In this document: in pieces, positions 13,456 to 25,467 of the stretch
Layout: each line of letters starts with the position of its first letter
Numbering within the stretch: position 1 is the stretch's first letter
NCBI GenBank assembly: GCA_023078685.1
Contig: JALGAS010000005.1
Location: 1,860,001 to 1,924,000, forward strand
DNA length: 64,000 bases
Direction of reading: 5' to 3'
Origin: Neopestalotiopsis rosae
Taxonomy: Eukaryota > Ascomycota > Sordariomycetes > Amphisphaeriales > Sporocadaceae
Translations under genes and position numbers: made by a program
The notes under the pieces: generated by a model
What the model saw: the letters and a program-made list of their open reading frames with translations, nothing else
Database searches by the model: none
What the model was told of the DNA's origin: nothing

Positions 13456-14883
13456 TTAGTCGCTGTAGTCTGCTTCGCCGTCTTCTTCCTCTTCGTAGAT
13501 TTCAGAATCTGTATGTTCGGGGTCATCAAAAGTGTCTACCTCGTCTTGGCCATTTTGATGATTATCGACGAATTGTATTGAGTCATCAATATGGTCCCCT
13601 GCAACAGAAGATGCCGATTTTACATCATCGGCGAATCCGACCCGTTTCGGGGACGAAGTTGGTGATCTGGGGGCTTCCTGCAGGACGTCGCCGTTCCAGG
13701 GTTGACACTGCTTGACCAAGTCACCACAGCGCAGACAGGTCCATCCTTCGCCTTCTTCGCGCTCTAGCCGCTTTGCAAGACAAACGAAACAGTAGATGCA
13801 CCCACAGGGTATCGTCTCATACGGGTTTGTGATATCAGTTTGGGCAGATCCCACCACACCACCCGATGCGGCGGCAGCAAGGACTTCAGTCTCCGACGTG
13901 GCGGAATTCTGGTCCTGATAGCAAATCGCGCAGGTTCTTTCCGGCAGAAAAGCAAATTCGCCCTGCTTGCCGTCGTTTGCGTCGTCGTTGCTGCTGATGT
14001 GGACAATTTCCTTGGTCTTTCGCCAGGTCCTACTCAGCCATCGGCGCCAGCGGTTTATACCAACAAGCGGTAAGACGAACAGTAGAAATTCAGTAAAGGC
14101 GTGCCATACTAGCTGGCGATTGAGATACTCGAAAGACACCTCGCGGCTGACCTGGCTTGTTGGCGGGACCAGGCGTAGGCGCAAGACCCTGTCTAATAAT
14201 GTCCGGTACCGGCCGTGCAGGAGGAAGACCAAGAAAGAAGCAAATGCCGCCACCGAATGGACTGTCGTCAAGCGCTCATTGATGGTACGAAGTCTCTTCA
14301 CAAGAGGTTTAGGCTCATCATAGCCATTGTCCTGGTTGGCCAGCCAGTCCTCATATTTGGTCCAGCCATATTTGCCTCCCACTGTGATCATGCCGTAGAG
14401 AACCTTCTGCCATTTACTCGGTGCTACCAAGACCAACCCATCCCGGCGCGCATCGGTGTATTTCAGATTTTGCAGTGCGGCGCCGTAGGTTGCGTCGTGG
14501 TCCCATATGGTGAGCTTGAAGAGCACCGCTCGGAGCGCAAAGGTAATCTCGGACGACCAATCATCCTTGAGGTTGCCGGAAAAGTATTTGAGGGCATCGC
14601 CAACCTGGCTCCGGAGAAGGTCGACCAGCTCTTCATCGAGCAACTCGGCGTCTACTTGACCGACGCGGAATGCCGGCCTTGTGCCCTCCCTCGATGATAC
14701 GAGCTCCCATAGTGACAGAGAGGAGCTTCCCACGCGATTGAGGGGGTAAGGCAGTTGCGACACTTGCGACCATGCGCGCGAAGCTTCTCGTCGGGCATTG
14801 AGACGTGCTTGCGTCTCTCGTTCTCGAGCTTGTCGTCGGGCGGCCAGACGCTCTTGGGCCTGGACAAAATTGGTGGAGCTCAT
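13456..14883 (-). CDS. PEX2: Peroxisomal RING E3 ligase peroxin 2
   Basis: This is an intronless gene of 475 residues. PEX2 is a peroxisomal membrane RING protein. With PEX10 and PEX12 it forms the complex that ubiquitinates the import receptor PEX5 so it can be recycled. The N-terminal half matches the Pex2/Pex12 membrane region: LPYPLNRVGSSSLSLWEL near residue 45, then KWQKVLYGMITVGGKYGW near residue 160, with hydrophobic helices near residues 210-230 and 265-285. The RING lies near residues 325-400, starting CAICYQ, then PCGCIYCFVC and WTCLRCG. The usual His of the CGH motif is Cys here. The C-terminal ~80 residues are acidic and look disordered. The start ATG at 14883 is the first in frame and gives a basic amphipathic beginning typical of fungal PEX2. 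Confidence 0.93.
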   Translation of the reverse strand: MSSTNFVQAQERLAARRQARERETQARLNARREASRAWSQVSQLPYPLNRVGSSSLSLWELVSSREGTRPAFRVGQVDAELLDEELVDLLRSQVGDALKYFSGNLKDDWSSEITFALRAVLFKLTIWDHDATYGAALQNLKYTDARRDGLVLVAPSKWQKVLYGMITVGGKYGWTKYEDWLANQDNGYDEPKPLVKRLRTINERLTTVHSVAAFASFLVFLLHGRYRTLLDRVLRLRLVPPTSQVSREVSFEYLNRQLVWHAFTEFLLFVLPLVGINRWRRWLSRTWRKTKEIVHISSNDDANDGKQGEFAFLPERTCAICYQDQNSATSETEVLAAAASGGVVGSAQTDITNPYETIPCGCIYCFVCLAKRLEREEGEGWTCLRCGDLVKQCQPWNGDVLQEAPRSPTSSPKRVGFADDVKSASSVAGDHIDDSIQFVDNHQNGQDEVDTFDDPEHTDSEIYEEEEDGEADYSD

Positions 14884-16859
14884 CGGAAAAGCATAGCTCC
14901 CTGGCAGCAGAGGAAGCTTATCGGTAGGGCAACTGGATGGATGCTATTACATGGGAATAGCGAGATGAATACCACTGGCAACCGTCGTCGTGTCGTGTTG
15001 GCCTGGGTACTTAGGCTTGAAAATCCACGGGAATCACAAGTTGGAAGCAAGTGAGGATGGATGGACGCGGGTTCGGCTGCCAAGGAAGGGGGCCGAGGTA
15101 CGGATTGCGCTCAGAGGGCAGTCGGCACTCAGAACTGGGGCAGCTGGGGGCCAGGGCAGGCACCTACTACTAGCGCCATCCTCTCCAAAGCACTTCCCCC
15201 GAACCTTTCTTTTCGTACTATGGAGTAAGTACATGTCTGCTGTTGAGAGAAAGACAATATGAGTCGACATAGTTCCAGTGTCATTCACTCGGATACGTTT
15301 GAATCTAGTCACGCTTTCTTGATTTACGTGAATTCTTTCTGTATCTCCTGGGTCAAGGAGGCAAAGTAATTCCTTGTTCTCGATCAAATGTTACACACCC
15401 GCAATACAGAATAGGTACATGATAGCATACTCCACAAGCATGTATACTCAGCCATATGCTCTATCTTTGGTGGCAGTTCCCCAATTCATCACACTCATTG
15501 ACCAAGACCCGACCCTTAGCTCAATCAAAGTATACCAAGTCTCATTGATCTAATAACGGCGTATTTAAATTCCCGGATACTTGATATTCAAGATCTGCAG
15601 CCAGCTGATGTAATCGGCTCCCTCTTTGCCGTATATGAGTCCACAGTATCTGACGGGCAAGATAAGATAGATGCAAGTAAGCACTCAATATCACAGTCCC
15701 GGTCTGGGTGATCACATATGAGCAAGCATACTCTTGAGTCTCAAGTTGTTGAAGCAAAGGCATGGGTGTTCTCAAGAGGGTTCAATCTAACCTAGTGCTG
15801 TCGGCTGTCTAGCAAGCAACAACCATTCCCGCGTTGTGGCTTGATCCCATCCCACTCGAGATTTGCCAACATGCGGAATGCTGCGGTTGTGGAATGCTGC
15901 GGTAAGCGATCATCAGCTCGTCGGAAGTCATCTCAAATGCAGTGACAAGGCCCTCGCTTATGCACAACCACAAGTCCTTGTAACTTTAGTCTCGAGTGCT
16001 GTTTTGCGCTCCAGAATAAGCCCCCCTCTTCATGGCTGCAATTGTGCTACCATGCAAATGAATTTTATTCACCTTCTAGCAGATGTAACCTGCGGCTTCT
16101 ACTGTAATAGTAAACTCTCCGATTCGGAGTATCGAGCTAATATTAGAGCCAATAATAGTCTTCCCGTGCAATTGGCCTCATTCGAGAACCACGCATATAG
16201 TCTTTCCCGCAAACCCATCATCCAAGACATCATATTCAAATTCCACTAAATCGAGAGCATGCTTGTCTTGCACTTCACACAGCCATGCCAAAGACCGTCG
16301 GCTTCCGCAGAGCCACTATACCGTGGTCTCATGCCAATGTTGATAGATCTCGTTGATCGCGGTGAGCAGTGAAATGACGCTGCCAGAAATGGCAGGGTCT
16401 ATCGGGGACTCCAGCTCGACTCCAGCTATTGGAAGATGCAGCGTGCAAGCTGAGTGGTGCTTTGTACATGCCCATGCAATGCAACCAAGCAAAAGGCCGC
16501 ACGTTACCTCATCCTTCCAATGCTCAGATGCTGTCAGCAACGACTGATCCATGCAGATATGGCCCTTGCCAAGCCTTCCCGTCAGCAAAAAGCTTGAGCG
16601 ACCGCCAAGGGTCGAACGTCGGGGTAACCTCATGGCTTCTCTTTCCGCGAGCAAGAAACGGCGGCGTCTGTGGTGATACATTGATTGAAGCAACTCCAAG
16701 GACCAGAGAAGAAGCCTCCGCCCCGCCTCTATGGCGGCATCACTGACGACTAGGGTCGCGCGCTTCCTGTGTCGTCGGCGCTTGTTCTGACCCTCCCGTT
16801 CTTGGCGGCCATCTATATATGTCATTCTCGGAATCCTCCTCTTCAGGCACTCCGCGAAT
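14884..16859. other. Divergent intergenic region between PEX2 and the Zn2Cys6 gene
   Basis: No gene is called. A 13-bp direct repeat, GGAATGCTGCGGT, occurs at 15875-15887 and 15891-15903. An ATCTATATATG box at about 16811-16821 lies about 45 bases before the transcription-factor start codon and could be its TATA element. Confidence 0.5.
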
Positions 16860-18918
16860 ATGGATCATCCATGCACCGATGATAACCTCAAAATGACCGA
16901 GGCACCAAAGCAGAAACCGCCTCGGGCTAGCCAGGCTATAGAGACGGCGTCAATAAGAGCTGCACAAACAAGGGCCAACAGTCGCTCTACCGCATCGATC
17001 CGTGTCTCACGGGCCTGTGTACAATGCCGTTCAAAGTGCGTCCCTCGCCGCCCAGGGGAATCGAGTGCTACTACTAACCCACTGCTTCCAGGCATGTGAG
17101 ATGTGATGGCACGATGCCAGCATGCAAGCGTTGCTCGGAAGAAAACAAGCCCTGCTTCTATGTCAAGTCGCGACGAGGAATCCGGGATGCCAAAGAACGA
17201 AGCCTGATATCAGACAAGCCTCCGTCGCAGACCACAAACACGACGAGTCTATATCAGATCCCGAGTAGTGGGACACACACCGAAAGCTCAAGCACCTACG
17301 GCAGCGATATATTCAGTAATAGCTTGGCCGGTGAAGCTTCCTCTTCCTTCTCGCCGACGAACAACGAAGACACCTTCCTCGAAGCATACTATACCTATTT
17401 TCACCCCAGTCATTCCATGATGCTCCCAAAACATCACTTCCTCAGGCACGTGGCACTGCATCCCGACACGGCAAACTTCCTACTACCTGTGGTCCGGTAT
17501 ATAGGATCTCACTACTGCGTCCAAAGAGCTCCCGACGATTTGGAAGAGGCCGTATTCGCAGGAGCTTGCGGTCAACTACCAATGACTCCCCAATCAGTAT
17601 TAGGCCTTTTGCTTCTTAGCATAGCAGCGTTGGGGAACTTGAAGTTTGCATACCAGAACGGCTGGACAAGTAGAGCCATCTCAATGGCCTTTGCGATCGG
17701 CATGCAACACAAGGCATTCGCGGACAATGTCCATGATGCGGTCCTGGCCGAGTGTCACCGACGAGTCTTCTGGGGTCTTTATCTTGTAGACTCGATGAGG
17801 GTCATTCGGGATCCCGCAGAGAAATTATCATTCCATGAAACGATAGGAAGTGTTGATCTTCCATGTGAGGAATGGGAATATGAGGCCGGGGTGAGTCTTT
17901 CCCTTGCTAGTAACTCTGTGTACACAAGCTGTCAAAAAGAGTCGCGTACTTCAACGTGACGCCCATTCAATGATAATTACGTACTAATTTCTGTTGTAGC
18001 AAATACCAAGACCGATCTCGCTGGCAAAATATGACGAACAGAACGTCTTTGGGACCGCTGACTTCTCGTCATGGGCATATCTTATTGATATGTGCCGAAT
18101 ATCCAATGAACTTGTGTTACCCTACCACGACAGTATGGAAGACAAGAAAATGGGACTCTTTGATCGCGCTGATTCCCGGATCTGCGACTGGTTGATCAAG
18201 GTCCCGCAATGGAAAACAGAAGTCGTGGACGCCAACGGCCTGAGTGATATGATCCTTCTACATGCAACTGCGCTTGCCCAACAGTACGTTCTTGCTATTT
18301 CAGCTAATCTTGTCTGTTTTTCCTAACCACGAGGGTAGAAATCGATTAAGAATACGGCAATGTGCTTCGAGACAGGGTCTCAATATCCAACAGACCTTTC
18401 CCCTTGGTCCTGCGCGAGGACCTCACCGCCAAGCACAAAAGATCAAGGGTTTCGGATGGAAAGCCATACCCATCGAGGTCCAGGCAGCTGATAGTGTCTG
18501 CCGGTTATTTCTCAAATCGTTTCCCACCAAGAACCTCAGCCCACTCTGCCTGCCCGGGCTCTTGTGGGTAGCCCTTGCCTATCTCGACGCATGCGTCTTC
18601 CAGGGCCTCGACACGCCCGACTATCGAGAGAAGCTCAGCATGTTGCTGCACATCATGACGGCCCACGGCAAGATCTGGGGCATCTCGCAAAAGATTGCAG
18701 AAGAGGTCAGGGAGGTGGCGCAGGACTATGGCGTTCTGCCCCAGTCCCCATCCCCGGAGCCAGATTATTCCGCCAGCAGCAGTTCTCAGGCCCTCCAACT
18801 TACTCCCGACCTGGCCATGGGGCCGCTCGCGCTTCCGATAGACTTTGATTTTTCTGCATATCAGAACTTTGGCGACTTTAATTGTTGGAACAATAATTTG
18901 AGCGGCTCTTTGTTCTGA
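16860..18918 (+). CDS. Zn2Cys6 fungal transcription factor
   Basis: Four exons, 16860-17035, 17092-17890, 18000-18283 and 18339-18918, give 612 residues. The first intron splits the zinc cluster, a common place in this family. After splicing the motif CVQCRSKHVRCDGTMPAC is restored, followed by KRC and ENKPC, so the six cysteines lie near residues 53, 56, 63, 70, 73 and 80 with standard spacing. The middle region (about residues 130-520) fits the fungal-specific transcription factor domain: a helix with SVLGLLLLSIAALGNLKFAY, and CHRRVFWGLYLVDSMR. This is a nuclear DNA-binding regulator. Targets cannot be read from sequence, and no biosynthetic cluster sits beside it. The third intron is the least certain: acceptor GGGTAG at 18338 keeps the frame open and leads into AADSVCRLF, which matches the family. 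Confidence 0.92.
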
Positions 18919-19803
18919 AAAGACACGTTTTCTTTACGCAACTGGTTGTGTTTTCTCGATAATCAGATCCTATACAAAGTTGAGAGAAAGGTTGGGACAT
19001 GCTTCGACTTCGTGGAGGACGATCCATCATGGCAGACTGATTATAGAGGGCTGAAGTCAAGGTATTTGAGGCTACTTATCATTTCGGTCAAGAAGACAGG
19101 GACATGAGGCGAAAGGGCGTGAAAATGCCCTAAAAAGACGTGACTTTCATGTGTATCAAGCACAAAATGATAGTCGGTATCTCTTCAGAACGATCATGAC
19201 TCTCACTATACAATGCATTATTTGGCGTTGATTGGCTGGTAGGAAGACGCTGTGTCTAAGCGCTACACTTGATTGCTTCTCGCAAACAAAATTTGCAGAT
19301 TTATTACCTGAGATATCCATTAAATATCGTTGAAAACTACAAGTTCAATATTTATTATCTGTTCCAAAAGTTCATCTTTAAAGTAGTTGTGTGAATTTAC
19401 ACAATCATCTGCGTAGATGAACGTTCAGCATACTTCATACATTAAGTTAAGTATTGCATGTGAAGGCACAGCTAGCAGGAAGCAGCCCTGCGCTACGTGG
19501 ATACCCTACCCATGAAGTACTTACCTTGTAATGCTTAAGCTAGGTAGCTCTAAGTTAAGCAGGGCAGGGGTCCTGCCAGTCCCGTCCCTTTCCCATCACA
19601 ATACTGCCCCGCGTCCAGCAAGTCCTCAGGCTTCAGCAACTTTCAGCGCCCGACTGGACTGCCCCGCCAAACCTGTACTTATTCTAGACAACACGCAAAT
19701 TCAACCTCAACCTCTCGCACGCTCTTGACCGCGGAGCTCGAGTGCTCGACTGCTCGTCACATTCTTGAGAGCATTCTTCAGAGCATATCACATACGACAC
19801 GCC
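18919..19803. other. Intergenic stretch upstream of the importin gene
   Basis: The left part is A/T-rich 3' flank of the Zn2Cys6 gene. The right part, from about 19530, is C/T-rich and is probably the importin promoter and leader. No open frame here looks like a gene. Confidence 0.55.
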
Positions 19804-22800
19804 ATGAGTTTCGCCATCGAGGTGCCCGGCGAGGCGAGCCCTCTTGGTTTCCAGGAGTTGTGCCGAACTCTGCAGCTTGCGTCCACCTCTCCCGATCACG
19901 CCCAGCGCCAGTCTGCTGGCCAGCAGCTCTCATCCTGGGAGCAGACACAGGTCGACTACTACCCATTACTCCAGGTGAGTGACAACATCGCTTGTAGCAG
20001 CTTTTTGGATATTGCAGCTCATGACTGACGTGTACACTGCACAGCATGCCTTTCTAGACAAGTCTCTCCCTCGAGAGATCCGACTGCTTGCAATCATTCA
20101 GCTAAAGAACGGTATTGATAAACACTGGCGGCACCATCACACGATAGATGGAGCAATCCAACCGGCTCAGAAAGATGTTATCCGATCAAACTTGTATCGC
20201 GGCAGCGTAGGAGAAGAGGACAAGCAGTTGGCCATGCACAATGCTTTGGTGATTGCCAAAGTCACTAGGATCGACTTTCCCCAACCATGGCCAGAAGCCA
20301 TGTCCAACCTGGTCGCTTTATTGCGCGACACCAAGGGTGATCCTTTCAAACTGTCAGGCGCCTTGACTGTTTTGCTTAGAGTGGTGAAGGAGCTCGGCAC
20401 AGCACGACTTCGTAGGTCGCAAACGGCTCTTCAATCCGTCACTCCGGAATTGGTATACCTGTTGGGGGAGATTTATACCAGCAGCACAGAGACGTGGAAT
20501 TCGGCCTTGTCCAGCGGCCAAGGAGATGCAGTAGCCACTGAAATGGCCATGAGTAATAGTCTCACGGCCTTCAAGACCCTTCGACGGCTCTTGATCACTG
20601 GATACGAGCATCCTCACAAGGACAGTGCAGTTCAGCAAGCTTGGGGCTTGTCACAAGTACAATTTGTACAGTTCATTGGGTACGCCAGCCAGGAATCCTC
20701 GGTTCCAGCACCTCTTCTAGATATCGTCGGAAAACATATGCTGCAGTTTACAAAACTTCATGTGGACATGGCGACAACACATCCCGCAAGTTTCGTTTCA
20801 CTACCCAACAGTATGGATCTCGTGCGATCGTATTGGGGTATGGTGGTCAAGTTTGCTGAAATTTTCCCAAAGTCGAGCGGCTTGCGCCAGAGCGGAGCCG
20901 AAGGCGATCATAAGTTCGGTACAGAGGGCCAATGGTTGGAAAAGATTGCCCTCAAAGGTTTATTACTGTGTCGAGCTTGCATAAGGATGATCAATCAACC
21001 ACAACAGACATTCAAATATCGCACCAAAGAGGACCGGGCCGAGCAAGATGCTTTATTACAGCATGCCAAGGTCGATTTATTGAAAGATGATTTCATTGTG
21101 CAGATGGCCAATGTCATCATATCCAACTTCCTCGTATTCCGCGAGGCAGATCTTCAAGCTTGGGAAGAAGACCCGGAAGAATGGGAACAAGAGGAAGAGA
21201 GCGGCGGAAACGCCTGGGAATGGGAGGTACGACCTTGCGCAGAGCAGGTCCTCCACCTCCTCCTCGTCAGCTACAAGCACCTGCTGGTCGAGCCACTATT
21301 GGCATACTTTGCAACAGCAAGGAGTCCTCAAGCCGACATCATGTCCAAGGAATCCGTCTATACTGCTCTTGGCCTCGCAGCAGAGCACTTGGAGAACCGA
21401 TTTGACTTTGATGAATTCTTGAAAACCACTCTCGTGGCTGATGTACAGCAGCAAGGCCCCCTCTGCACAGTTTTACGGCGTCGTATCAGTATACTCATTA
21501 GCCAATGGGTTAAGGTGAGCGTCGCTAAAGAAAGTTTGCCCACAATCTATCAGATCTTTCAACACTTCTTCAACCCTGACGACCATACCAATGACATTGT
21601 TGTCCGCATTACTGGTGCAAGACAATTCAAGGACGTCGCCAATCAGTTCATCTTTGATGGAGAAGGCTTCGCCCCGTACGCGGAGGAAATCATTGTCCGT
21701 CTGATTCGGCTTTTGCAAGAGATCAGCGTTGATGAGACCAAACTAGCAATTCTCGACACCATCAAGGTCCTCATTGAACGAATGGAGACCCATGTTAATC
21801 GCTATGCAGAGTTCATCATCTCGTCTCTTCCCGCTGTTTGGGATGCCGAGGGTGAAATGGGATATATGCTGAAGTCAGGCGCCCTTACGATCCTCCAGGC
21901 CCTCGTTATGTCCATGGGTCGAGAATCACAAAAGTTCCACTCTGTAATCATACCTCTGATTGCCGATGTCGTCCGCGAAGATTCGCAAGTCTTTGTCTAT
22001 CTCATCGATGAGGCCCTTGAGCTCTGGGTGAATATACTCTACCAGAGCTCTTCTCCCATTTCAGCAGAACTTGCTGGTCTCGTTGAGCCAGCACTGAGAC
22101 TGCTGAGTGCTCAGACCGATCGCAACCCCATGTACATCACTATTGCTGGTAGTTACATTATATTAGCGCCGCAACTCGTTCTTGAGGAGCGCTGGAGACA
22201 GCCACTACTGATGGGCCTCTCCCAGACCTTGCAGCCACCGTCTTCACGTGAAGAGCAGAGATCCGCTGCTCGGTACATTGGGTACCTCTTGCGATATGCT
22301 CAAGAATTCGGTCAGATTGATGGAGTCAAGGTTGTGGTCCAAGACTTGATCACTTGCGGTTTGATGAAGGAGATGTTCGAGGGCATCCATGATGCCTACA
22401 GTGCCAGGCAGACCTCAGGGCCGAAAAGAAAGACACCGAAGGTTAATAACCTGACGCTCACCGATTACTTCAGCATACTGTCGCGCATTGCAGTTGCCGA
22501 TCCGTCCATCTTGGTCGACATATTGGCAACCTTTGGACCAGTCGACCAGGTATGGCTGTGGCTGAGTGAAGAGTGGTTTGGCAACTTCGACTGTATTTCG
22601 GACGATATGGGCCGCAAACTCAACCTCTTGGGCCTAACACGCCTAATGGAACTAGGACAGCCCGTTCAGGATCTCGTTCTCGCCAAGTTACAAGACTACT
22701 TTTCCATGTGGATTGGTGTCATTTCTCCCATTCTCAGCGAAGATGAGCCCGAAGTTGATCTCTTGATTTTGACGTCAAGTCTCGAAGCAACTGAGTGGGA

Positions 22801-23011
22801 TACACATAAGGATGTCCGCGAGAGAGCTTTGACTGAGAGCGACCCTGTCCGTACCGTCCATGCACTGCATTTTGTCAAGAACAGTCTGGCCAACTTGGTC
22901 CAAAGAGTTGGTGGAGAGCAGACTTTCCGCGAGCATTATGCCGTCAATGTTGACTCGGATGTGCTGCAGAGCTTTGAGCGGCTTGGACAGCCTTTACAGA
23001 ATAACATCTAG
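19804..23011 (+). CDS. KAP120: Importin-beta family karyopherin (Kap120 / importin-11 type)
   Basis: Exons 19804-19974 and 20045-23011 give 1,045 residues, close to the length of yeast Kap120. The donor is GTGAGT and the acceptor CTGCACAG. The N-terminal importin-beta domain spans roughly residues 25-110, with RQSAGQQLSSWEQ and IRLLAIIQLKNGIDKHW, followed by FPQPWPEAMSNLV. The rest is an all-helical HEAT-type solenoid. There is a very acidic insertion near residues 430-450 (WEEDPEEWEQEEES), a place where importins of this class often carry acidic loops. It should carry cargo through nuclear pores with Ran; Kap120 in yeast is linked to ribosome-subunit export and import of several factors. The subfamily is assigned by overall resemblance, not by search. 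Confidence 0.9.
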
Positions 23012-23867
23012 GGCATGGAGAATGACTCTAGCAACAGCAACACGATTGGCCGATATGGCAGCATGCAGGAGTCACCCTGTGTCATACAGGGTAGGAAAGT
23101 GAAGATGAAACCCGCTGCTGGAAACATGAACAGTAAAACGATAAAGAAGCATTCTAGAGAGAAATATGTTCATTTCGATGATGAGCCATTGATAATTCGC
23201 GGACAGCTTTAGGATACCCACAGCTGTCAGACAGACAAGCTGTAGAAGGATACTCACCACACAAGATATCCGCAAAAAAGCATGAATATGGTACACGGAG
23301 CAAAAATAGGCGTTTACAAGCAAGTACCGGATTTCACTATCCAATAGATAGTCCCAAAACCAATAGATCAAATATGACTCTGAGCAGGGTACATTCAACA
23401 AGCACTTCATAACCTTTCACGAGCTTTCAAGATGAAAAAGTCATTAGTAAGGACAGTCCGATTCGCTATCTACTGACTATCCTCGTGAGTGGATGGAGGC
23501 ATTTTACGTCAATGACTCTCCCGCTAGATGTAATGAAGTTTTGGAAAACAAGAAAAGTACAGCGGAACAGAAAAAGAGGAAGAGACCGCACTCCTACGCC
23601 CGCAATGACAAAAAATCAAAAGAAAGGAGTTTACCCAATCCATGCTGCTCATGGAGACAAGCCCAACGTCTATGCTCGTAAAACATACAAAAATCAACAA
23701 GAAGAGGAAAGCAGCAATCGAACCATCAAGCGAATGCTTACTTTTGTTGCTGCAGATCTCTTCAGTGGAGTCTCGCCCTGTTCGTTCCGACTTCCCATGG
23801 GGAAGCTCCCTTTTCTTTTCAACATATACAATCAGACATCTTTCGGCCACCATTGAGCCTCTCGTAC
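23012..23867. other. Convergent 3' flanks of KAP120 and PEX13
   Basis: The 850 bases between the two stop codons hold no frame with a recognisable domain. Both genes probably place their 3' untranslated regions and poly(A) sites here. Confidence 0.55.
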
Positions 23868-25467
23868 CTAGGAGTAGAACTGCGACTTTTGAAAGCTCTC
23901 CATGGACACATCGCCAGGCTTGCCCGAGACCGCCGGCGCCGGCACAGGCGTATTACTAGTCATGGAGCTGGTCCGCGGGGATCCGGGCTCGCTGGCCGCG
24001 GCCTTTATGGCGGCCAGGGGCTGTCCGGGACGCTTGGCCACCTCGAGGAACGTCGAGGGCAGCCAGCCCATGCTGCCGTCGCGGGCGCGGCACCGCCACC
24101 ACTCGCTGGGGACGCCGTTGGGGTCCGTCTTGGAGAGCACGGCGATAAAGTCGCCCTTCTTGACGGCCAGGTCGACGCCCTGGACATTGTCCTGGGGTAC
24201 AAAGTCGTGGATCACGCGGCAGAATTCGAGCTGGCTCGGGTCGAGCGGTGCTGCGGCTTCCATGCGCCTGCGCTCCTCCTCCTCCTGGTGGCTGGCTAGC
24301 GAGCGGATCATCTTGCTCATAACGTAAGGGATACCAAAGGCCGCGAGGAGGAAGAACATGAGCGGTTTCTTGCTGGGCTTGTTGGGCTGTCCCGGTGTGC
24401 CTGGGGGCGATTTCCGCCCCTCGAAGCGCGCAAAAGCTGCCGGCGTCAGGGCCGTGGCATCTGCGGGCGGCGGGCGACCCGTCAGTTTGGCGATGAGCGT
24501 CCGGATCCATCGCATCAGGGTAAAGATGCCAAGTACCGAACCCAGTGTGTCTCTCAAGTTGCCAAATTGCTCCGCTACTGCGACCATAGCTACACGGGAT
24601 ATCGCGTCAGTAAAGCCAGTTCCACATCACAAAAGGTCGGTTCCAAGGAAGCGACTCACCAAAGAAGCTAGAATGTGTAGCCATGTATGTGCTCTCCAGC
24701 ATCTGTGCAAAGCCGCCAAAAGCACCAACGATGCCCTCCAACATTTGAAAGGTGGCCTGCGTGCTGTTGTTGAAGCTGTTGGTCAGGCTGTTTGGGTTGT
24801 TCGGGTCCTGGGGGTTCCCCATGCCGCCCATGCCGCCGTACATGCCACCCATTCCCCCGTACATGCCGCCCATGCTGCCCATGCCTCCGTAGCCGCCGTA
24901 GCCACCATATCCACCGTAGCCGCCGTACATGCGCGAGCCGAAGCCGCCCATGTTAGAGTAAGGCGACGAATAGGCCGACCCGTACCCCGGCTGGGCCATC
25001 CTGCTGTAGGCGCTGGCGTTTTGGTTGACGGAAGATGCTAACGAGTTGGGCCGCGGTGGCACTGTGGGTGTGGCGCCGGTTGCTGTCGTCGACGCGGGCG
25101 CGGACATGGCGTTGGATGTTGCTGTCGGCACCGATACACCAGTGCTGGCAGCAGCGGGCGTAGACAGAGCTATAGTGGTGGTGACGTTAGCATATGTCTG
25201 ATTGGTTATTGCGTCTGCATTGAGTGATGATGATGATGATATCGGTTGATGGGGGAATGCAAAGTCCCAATCAGAAGCCGATTGTTGAAATGGAGATTGG
25301 GATGATTGACATCGAGAAAACGGAAGGGCTCCGCACCTCAGATACGGGGTGTGCAGCGAGATTGAGGAGTCGCGACAGTCAATGACAAGCGCTGGGAAAA
25401 CTATATTGGACTTACCTGAAGTTGATGTCGCACCTGCTCGCTCCCACGGCTTGGGCGGTGAGGCCAT
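23868..25467 (-). CDS. PEX13: Peroxisomal membrane peroxin 13
   Basis: Exons 25467-25416, 25169-24660 and 24589-23868 give 427 residues. The 52-bp first exon encodes MASPPKPWERAGATSTS, the usual fungal PEX13 beginning; the GTAAGT donor and CTATAG acceptor join it in phase. PEX13 is a docking and translocation component for the PEX5 import receptor in the peroxisomal membrane. Residues about 97-134 are Gly/Tyr/Met repeats. Next comes the PEX13 N-terminal domain (NSTQATFQMLEGIVGAFGGF), a membrane stretch near residue 270 (PLMFFLLAAFGIPYVM), and a C-terminal SH3 domain near residues 310-375 (FCRVIHDFVPQD, EWWRCRARDG, GWLPSTFLEV). The tail is Ser/Pro-rich. The gene is convergent with KAP120 and about 9 kb from PEX2. 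Confidence 0.95.
24821..24930 (-). repeat. Minisatellite-like repeats coding Gly-Tyr/Met units in PEX13
   Basis: Variant 9-12-base units in this tract code for GGYGG and GGMYGG blocks in the N-terminal third of PEX13. Gly/Tyr-rich stretches are usual in PEX13. Units are imperfect, so length may differ between strains. Confidence 0.8.

Noticed and set aside
16316..16825. A 169-codon minus-strand frame just upstream of the Zn2Cys6 gene
   Set aside because: Its ATG would be only about 35 bases from the regulator start codon, leaving no room for two promoters, and it has no recognisable domain.
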